Positions 42,690 through 46,742 of a DNA stretch of 46,742 nucleotides are shown piece after piece. This DNA comes from Elusimicrobiota bacterium (GTDB lineage: Bacteria > Elusimicrobiota > Elusimicrobia > UBA1565). The position numbers and the translations under genes are program-made. Location: the NCBI GenBank assembly GCA_003450735.1, contig DMEZ01000033.1:379-47120 (forward strand), written 5' to 3'. Position 1 is the first letter of the stretch, and the number at the start of each line of letters is the position of its first letter. The notes beneath the pieces are model-generated. The model was not told the DNA's origin. It saw only the letters and a list, made by a program, of their open reading frames with translations, and ran no database searches.

Positions 42690-44573
42690 CTACCTCTTGG
42701 GAGGGCGTTCGTCGAGCAGCATGAGGGCGGGGCCGCAGCGCATCTTTGCGGCGACGTCTTTCCCGGGCGGGGCGACCTCTCTGCATAGCATCAGGCCGTT
42801 GATGCCGATCGAGAGGTCGGAAATGACGTCCGTCAGGGAACCTCGGCTCAGTGTGAACTCGATAGGGGCGTCTGAGGTCGCTTTCATCGAGAGGGTGTAG
42901 CGCTCCCCGCCGATGAGGGGGATATCCTTCGCGGAGTCCAGGATGACGGCAGCGCCTGGGGTCAGTTTTGTCCAAGGCGCCTTGTAATGGAGGAGCGCTT
43001 TCTGCTCTTTGTCGTTCTTCAGCAGGATGTCCAAGGAGCCTTTGGGCGCCGTCGTGTAGCGGATGCCCGCCACTCTGAACGACAGCCTGTTGAAGCGGCC
43101 GCCCTTCGCCGTGAACGATTGGGTGAGCACATCGCCCGCGCCCAGGGTGAATGTCGCGGGTGCGCCTTCGTCCGTCCGGGGAGGGCTCGATCTCGCGCGC
43201 GATGAGATAGGAAGGCAGAGGAAGAAAGAGATGAGGGCCGGGATCAGGAACAGAGCCAATCCTCCAGCCAGCCGCACCCGCGCGAGATTTACGTACGACT
43301 CGAAGGGCTGGAAGGCGTCCAGCGTCATGAATCGTCCTCCCGGCGACTTGAAAAGCAGGTGGGCCGCCAAGCAAACCACGAATCCCGTCGTCTTGAGATC
43401 CATGCTGCTCGGCGGCAGGAATTTGAACATGTAGACGGTCGTGTTCGGGTCGAATAATGCGGGATTCAAAGAGCCCCAGATGCCTCGCTGCCAGAGAGCC
43501 TGATCGACGTTCATCGCCCACATCTGCGTGGATAGGGCTAGGAAGAAATAGAAAAGGCCGATGTCCAGAATGATGAAGGAGTCGGATTTCTTGTTCAAGA
43601 ACGTGGTCATGCATAAGAACGGAGTCATGATCAGGAGCCACTGGGGATGCCAGTGGACGAACAGGAAGAAGAGCCCCGAAGCTGCCAGCGGGGCGTAGAG
43701 CATCCACTTCCTCGAGTCCGCCTCATCATCGGGATATTTGAAATGGCAGTGGATGCAGAGCAGCGCCCATGAGAGGAAAAAGAGAGGGACTTTCCCGTGG
43801 GCGGCTCCGAGGCCGACTTCGTACATCCGGTCCCATATGTTCCAATGCATGACCCCGTTCTGAAACCCAGGCGAACGGTGGTAGAGCAGGATCTCCGCAA
43901 GGGCGGGGAGCAGGCACGCGGATAGGGAGAGCAATACCCGGGCTGGACGCTTCTCTTTCAATAGGAGGAGCGGGAGGAAGAGGAAGAGGGCGAAATACTT
44001 GAATGTGACGGCGATCGCGAAGTACAGGATGAACTTGCCGCGGTGGTCTTCGATGAGAGCGTGCAATCCGGCGACCACGAAGAACGTGGTGAGGATGTCG
44101 TATTGGCCGAATATGAACTGGCTGAAAATCATCAGGGGGGAGGTCAGCCAGAATGCGGCCATCTGCTTCGCGTTCTGGGCCGAGAGGCCGACGGCTCTCC
44201 CGATCCGATAGACGTGATAGGCGGTGCCCGCGACGAATAATGTGGGCAGGAGCTTGAACCAGAATACCAGAGCGCCGACTTCCAGGGTGGGCTTGTCGAT
44301 GAAGCCCAGCAATCGGAGCGGGAGGTTCCAGACGGCGAAGAGGATGTAGGTCGATGGGAGATAATTGCACAGCCCGACGTGTTTTTCATTGAAATCGTAG
44401 AAGTCGGTGAAGTGGCCGAATACGTAGGATAGGGAGACCCCGCCCGTGTAGGGCAGGTCGAGGCTTTGAAATGAGAAATAACAAAAAACGATGAGCAGGG
44501 AATAAACGATCAGGTCGAGCCAGGACAGAGGCTGCGGGGGGCGGATGGACGACTCTCTGGAACTAAGGTTCAC
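42690..44573 (-). CDS. GT-C/GT87-like polytopic membrane protein
   Basis: 627 residues with ten or more hydrophobic segments to ~480, then an extracytoplasmic beta-rich domain (~490-625; LGAGDVLTQSFTAKGGRFN; LSFRVAGIRYTT). FIFGQYDILTTFFVVAGLHA, FAIAVTFKYFALFLFLPLLL and VHWHPQWLLIMTPFL recall GT87-like mannosyltransferases, with the Gln-Tyr-Asp motif in a likely active-site loop. GTG at 44573 is preferred (CCGGAG upstream); ATG at 44603 would add ten residues. Its codons use A/T at third positions far more than all neighbours, suggesting transfer from a lower-GC source. Donor and acceptor unknown. Confidence 0.68.
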   Translation of the reverse strand: MNLSSRESSIRPPQPLSWLDLIVYSLLIVFCYFSFQSLDLPYTGGVSLSYVFGHFTDFYDFNEKHVGLCNYLPSTYILFAVWNLPLRLLGFIDKPTLEVGALVFWFKLLPTLFVAGTAYHVYRIGRAVGLSAQNAKQMAAFWLTSPLMIFSQFIFGQYDILTTFFVVAGLHALIEDHRGKFILYFAIAVTFKYFALFLFLPLLLLKEKRPARVLLSLSACLLPALAEILLYHRSPGFQNGVMHWNIWDRMYEVGLGAAHGKVPLFFLSWALLCIHCHFKYPDDEADSRKWMLYAPLAASGLFFLFVHWHPQWLLIMTPFLCMTTFLNKKSDSFIILDIGLFYFFLALSTQMWAMNVDQALWQRGIWGSLNPALFDPNTTVYMFKFLPPSSMDLKTTGFVVCLAAHLLFKSPGGRFMTLDAFQPFESYVNLARVRLAGGLALFLIPALISFFLCLPISSRARSSPPRTDEGAPATFTLGAGDVLTQSFTAKGGRFNRLSFRVAGIRYTTAPKGSLDILLKNDKEQKALLHYKAPWTKLTPGAAVILDSAKDIPLIGGERYTLSMKATSDAPIEFTLSRGSLTDVISDLSIGINGLMLCREVAPPGKDVAAKMRCGPALMLLDERPPKR

Positions 44574-44710
44574 TGCGGCCGCTCCGGAATGATGATACAG
44601 CATTCTGCGTTAATTGTCTGCGAGCCATTTCTCGTCGGAGGAAGCGCGCCCAGCCTGCTCTGCGGCCAACGAGCGGACGGCGCCGCCGCACGGCTTCGTC
44701 CGGGATACGG

Positions 44711-45424
44711 TCAACCTGTGATCCGTCCGGGCCGGCCCCGCAGCTTGGCCGCGGCCTCGCGGTCCGCCAGGTAGAGCAGGCGGCCCTCCGTCGGGCGGAT
44801 GAGCTTGGCGGGCACGCGCTCGGGGGGCTCGCTTCCCGCCAGGACTTCGCGGAGGATGTCCGCCTTGGCGGCGCCCGAGACCAGGAAGACGACCGCGCGG
44901 GAGGCGTTCAGGTAGGGGACGCTCAGGGTGGCGCGATCCTTGACGCCCTGGGGGCTCCGGGAGACGGCCGTTCTCCCCGCCGCGGTCAGGGCCGGAGAGC
45001 CGGGGAAGAGGGATGCGGTGTGTCCGTCCTCTCCCAGGCCGAGGAGGGCGAGGTCGAGGCGCTCGGGCAGGCAGGCTTCGTAGAGCGAGGCGTCGCCGGT
45101 CGGGAAGGGGTGCACTTGCGCGTCCGGCAGGGGCCGTTCCTTGAGGAAGAGCTCGCGGAAGAGGCGGTAGTTGCTCTCGGGATGGTCCGGGGGGACGCGG
45201 CGCTCGTCCGCCCAGTAGACGTGGGTCCGACTCCAGGGGAGCTCTTCTTCCTTCAGGCGCGCCAGCAGGAAGAAGAGGGTCGACGGCGTGCGCCCGCCGG
45301 ACACGGCCAGATGGAAGACCCCGCGCTCTTCGACGCTACGGCGGGCCTCCCGGGTCGTGAGCGCGGCCGCGGCGCGCATGAGCGCGGCGGCATCGGGCTC
45401 GACCTGCAGGGGGAGGGGGGGCAT
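44711..45424 (-). CDS. pgl: 6-phosphogluconolactonase
   Basis: 237-residue cytoplasmic lactonase of the oxidative pentose phosphate pathway, hydrolysing 6-phosphogluconolactone to 6-phosphogluconate. DevB/SOL-type motifs are HLAVSGGRTPSTLF, VYWADERRVPPDHPESNY, LLGLGEDGHTASLFPG and FLVSGAAKADIL. The start at 45424 is favoured because TGGTAGAAT, an extended -10-like element, lies 8 nt upstream; the ATG at 45442 would place that box inside the coding region and adds six residues. No zwf or gnd is adjacent. Confidence 0.92.
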   Translation of the reverse strand: MPPLPLQVEPDAAALMRAAAALTTREARRSVEERGVFHLAVSGGRTPSTLFFLLARLKEEELPWSRTHVYWADERRVPPDHPESNYRLFRELFLKERPLPDAQVHPFPTGDASLYEACLPERLDLALLGLGEDGHTASLFPGSPALTAAGRTAVSRSPQGVKDRATLSVPYLNASRAVVFLVSGAAKADILREVLAGSEPPERVPAKLIRPTEGRLLYLADREAAAKLRGRPGRITG

Positions 45425-45432
45425 CGGCGCGT

Positions 45433-45441
45433 ATTCTACCA
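45433..45441 (-). promoter_or_regulatory. Extended -10-like element (TGGTAGAAT) 8 nt before 45424
   Basis: Minus-strand TGN-TAGAAT. It overlaps the alternative ATG at 45442, so it decides between the two starts if the promoter is real. Confidence 0.4.
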
Positions 45442-45472
45442 TCTGGGAGGACTCGAGAATTTAACAGAGGCG

Positions 45473-45481
45473 TGCTATACT
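45473..45481 (+). promoter_or_regulatory. Extended -10-like element (TGCTATACT) 6 nt before 45488
   Basis: TGN-TATACT, one base from the TATAAT consensus, 6 bases before the ATG and without Shine-Dalgarno. The clearest leaderless-type promoter in the window. Confidence 0.55.
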
Positions 45482-45487
45482 TTGAGC

Positions 45488-45862
45488 ATGAGCATCGCGC
45501 TGATCTTGGCCGTATCCATCGCCGCCGTGCCTGCATCGGCGGGCACGGTCCAGGGGCGCAGCATGAGCTTCTCGGTGGCCCCCAAGCCGGCCGAAGACCT
45601 GCTGGAGAAGAAGGTCACCCTGCAGGCCCGCCGGACGATGTCCTTGAAAGAGGCCCTCGACCTCCTGGCCGCCCAGGTCGGCTCGAAGGTCGTCGTCCCC
45701 GAAAACCTCGAGAGCCGGCTCGGCGCGAAGGTGAAAGGCTTCGACGTGAAGAACGTCGTCCTGCGCGAACTGCTCGCCCTCCTGCTCGAGTCCCACGGGC
45801 TGAGCTTCGAGTCGAAGGACTACGGCCGGGAGATCCTGCTCAAAGAGCTCCCGAAGCCCTGA
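45488..45862 (+). CDS. Small secreted STN-like (secretin/TonB N-terminal) domain protein
   Basis: 124 residues. Signal peptide is SIALILAVSIAAVPASAG. The rest is one small alpha/beta unit, VTLQARRTMSLKEALDLLAA then KVVVPENLESRLGAK and LRELLALLLESHGLSFE, with the beta-alpha-beta spacing of STN/N0 domains at the N-terminus of secretins and TonB receptors. Here it stands alone, with no secretin or receptor attached, so it may be a periplasmic adaptor or a free domain. The start follows TGCTATACT by 6 bases. Confidence 0.7.
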   Translation: MSIALILAVSIAAVPASAGTVQGRSMSFSVAPKPAEDLLEKKVTLQARRTMSLKEALDLLAAQVGSKVVVPENLESRLGAKVKGFDVKNVVLRELLALLLESHGLSFESKDYGREILLKELPKP

Positions 45863-45866
45863 GCCG

Positions 45867-46742
45867 CTACTTCGTCAGCTTCTTGTAGTGGACTCGACGC
45901 GGCTGGGCGTCCTCGCCTAAGCGCTTCTTTCGCTCTTCCTCGTAGGCCGAGTAGTTTCCCTCGAACCAGCGCACCTGGCTCTCGCCCTCGAAGGCGAGGA
46001 TGTGCGTCGCCAGGCGGTCGAGGAACCACCGGTCGTGGGTGATGATCACGCAGCAGCCCGCGAAGCTGGAGATGGCCTCCTCGAGCGCGCGGATGGTGTG
46101 CACGTCGAGGTCGTTGGTGGGCTCGTCCAATAGGAGCACGTTGCCGCACTCCTTGAGCATGCGGGCCAGGTAGAGCCGGTTGCGTTCGCCGCCCGAGAGC
46201 CCGCCGACCGGCTTCTGCTGGTCCTGCCCCGAAAATCCGAAGCGCGAGACGTAGTGTCGCGAGTTGACCTGGAGCTTGCCCAAGCTCACCGTGTCCAGGC
46301 CGTCCGAGATGGCCTCCCAGACGTTCTTGGAGTCGTCGAGCTGGGAGCGGTCCTGGTCCACGTAGCTGAGCTTGACCGAGGCGCCGACCGCGACCTCGCC
46401 CGAGTCCGCCTTCTCCTTGCCGGTGAGGAGCTTGAAGAGGGTGGTCTTGCCGGCGCCGTTGCCGCCGATGATGCCCACGATGCCGTTGGGGGGGAGGCGG
46501 AAGCTCAGGTTCTCGAAGAGCAGCTTGTCGCCGAAGGCCTTCGAGAGCCCCTTCGCCTCGATGACCACGTCGCCCAGGCGCGGGCCCGGCGGGATGTAGA
46601 TCTCGAGCTCGGAGTCGCGCTTCTCGGGCGCCTGCTCGAGCATCTCCTCGTAGGCGGAGAGGCGGGCCTTGCTCTTGGCCTGCCGGCCCTTCGCGCCCAT
46701 GCGCACCCACTCCAGCTCCTTCTCGAGCGTCTTCTGGTAGCG
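45867..46742 (-). CDS. ettA: Energy-dependent translational throttle protein EttA (5' end outside window)
   Basis: ABC-F ATPase that binds the ribosomal E site and gates early elongation according to ATP/ADP state. The window holds the C-terminal 291 residues; the frame is open through base 46742 (RYQKTLEKELEWVRMG), so the first ABC domain lies outside. Visible: the inter-domain arm region (KARLSAYEEML), Walker A GIIGGNGAGKTTLF, signature GGLSGGERNRLYLARML, Walker B VLLLDEPTNDLD, H-loop ITHDRWFLDRL, and the C-terminal WFEGNYSAYEEERKKRLG typical of EttA. Convergent with the STN-like gene, with four bases between the stops. Confidence 0.95.
   Translation of the reverse strand, partial: RYQKTLEKELEWVRMGAKGRQAKSKARLSAYEEMLEQAPEKRDSELEIYIPPGPRLGDVVIEAKGLSKAFGDKLLFENLSFRLPPNGIVGIIGGNGAGKTTLFKLLTGKEKADSGEVAVGASVKLSYVDQDRSQLDDSKNVWEAISDGLDTVSLGKLQVNSRHYVSRFGFSGQDQQKPVGGLSGGERNRLYLARMLKECGNVLLLDEPTNDLDVHTIRALEEAISSFAGCCVIITHDRWFLDRLATHILAFEGESQVRWFEGNYSAYEEERKKRLGEDAQPRRVHYKKLTK

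Overview
The window is about 46.7 kb of very GC-rich, densely packed bacterial chromosome. Lipoprotein and Sec signal peptides, an outer-membrane beta-barrel, a LolD-like ATPase and an L,D-transpeptidase indicate a diderm (Gram-negative-type) cell wall. A pilin-like C-terminal domain built on a TKGNLGSIRSAL-type core, and several secreted proteins with long Ala/Pro/Gln/Val-rich leaders, resemble proteins I associate with Elusimicrobiota. That placement is an inference from protein style, since the window has no rRNA or other marker gene. I saw no tRNA, rRNA, CRISPR array, complete insertion sequence or prophage.

Layout. 1-4 kb: pntA (5' end outside the window), pntB and gdhA, an NADPH/nitrogen block. 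4-9 kb: two translationally coupled PEP/pyruvate-binding ATP-grasp proteins, the second ending in a nucleotidyltransferase domain joined through a G10 tract. 9-13 kb: a membrane protein, a yeast-FCY1-like cytosine deaminase, a YkuD_2 L,D-transpeptidase, a metallophosphoesterase and an HNH endonuclease. The last two carry copies of the same ~53-bp repeat. 13.1-13.8 kb: a low-GC intergenic region with a nested 89-bp palindrome and an operator-like dyad. 13.8-19.3 kb: a secreted leader protein, an MBL hydrolase, a LolD-like ATPase, a beta-barrel, a C39-like peptidase and gene remnants. 19.3-22.4 kb: a GntR-regulated ABC operon with a near-consensus promoter and operator. 22.4-25.8 kb: a YddG-like exporter and a cyclic-nucleotide-binding protein, divergent from a FIST-class III cyclase fusion. 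25.7-30.1 kb: a PAP2 lipoprotein, then a run of metzincin protease, ATP-grasp ligase, alpha/beta hydrolase and retropepsin. 30.2-32.4 kb: a leader-MFS fusion and a second cNMP-binding protein. 32.4-38.5 kb: a GH20-like glycosidase, an ACE-like M2 peptidase, a polytopic protein ending in a pilin-like domain, and a GT-C-like membrane protein. 38.6-40.9 kb: a leader-HAD-PQ-loop fusion. 40.9-46.7 kb: two large membrane proteins (one of lower GC), 6-phosphogluconolactonase, a small STN-like secreted protein and EttA (cut by the right edge).

Three themes stand out. Cyclic-nucleotide signalling is represented by one cyclase and two single-domain receivers. Secreted low-complexity leaders are grafted onto unrelated C-terminal domains (MFS, HAD plus PQ-loop, a small His-rich domain). 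Many genes carry a -10-like hexamer only 4-11 nt before the start codon and no Shine-Dalgarno sequence, which points to widespread leaderless transcription.
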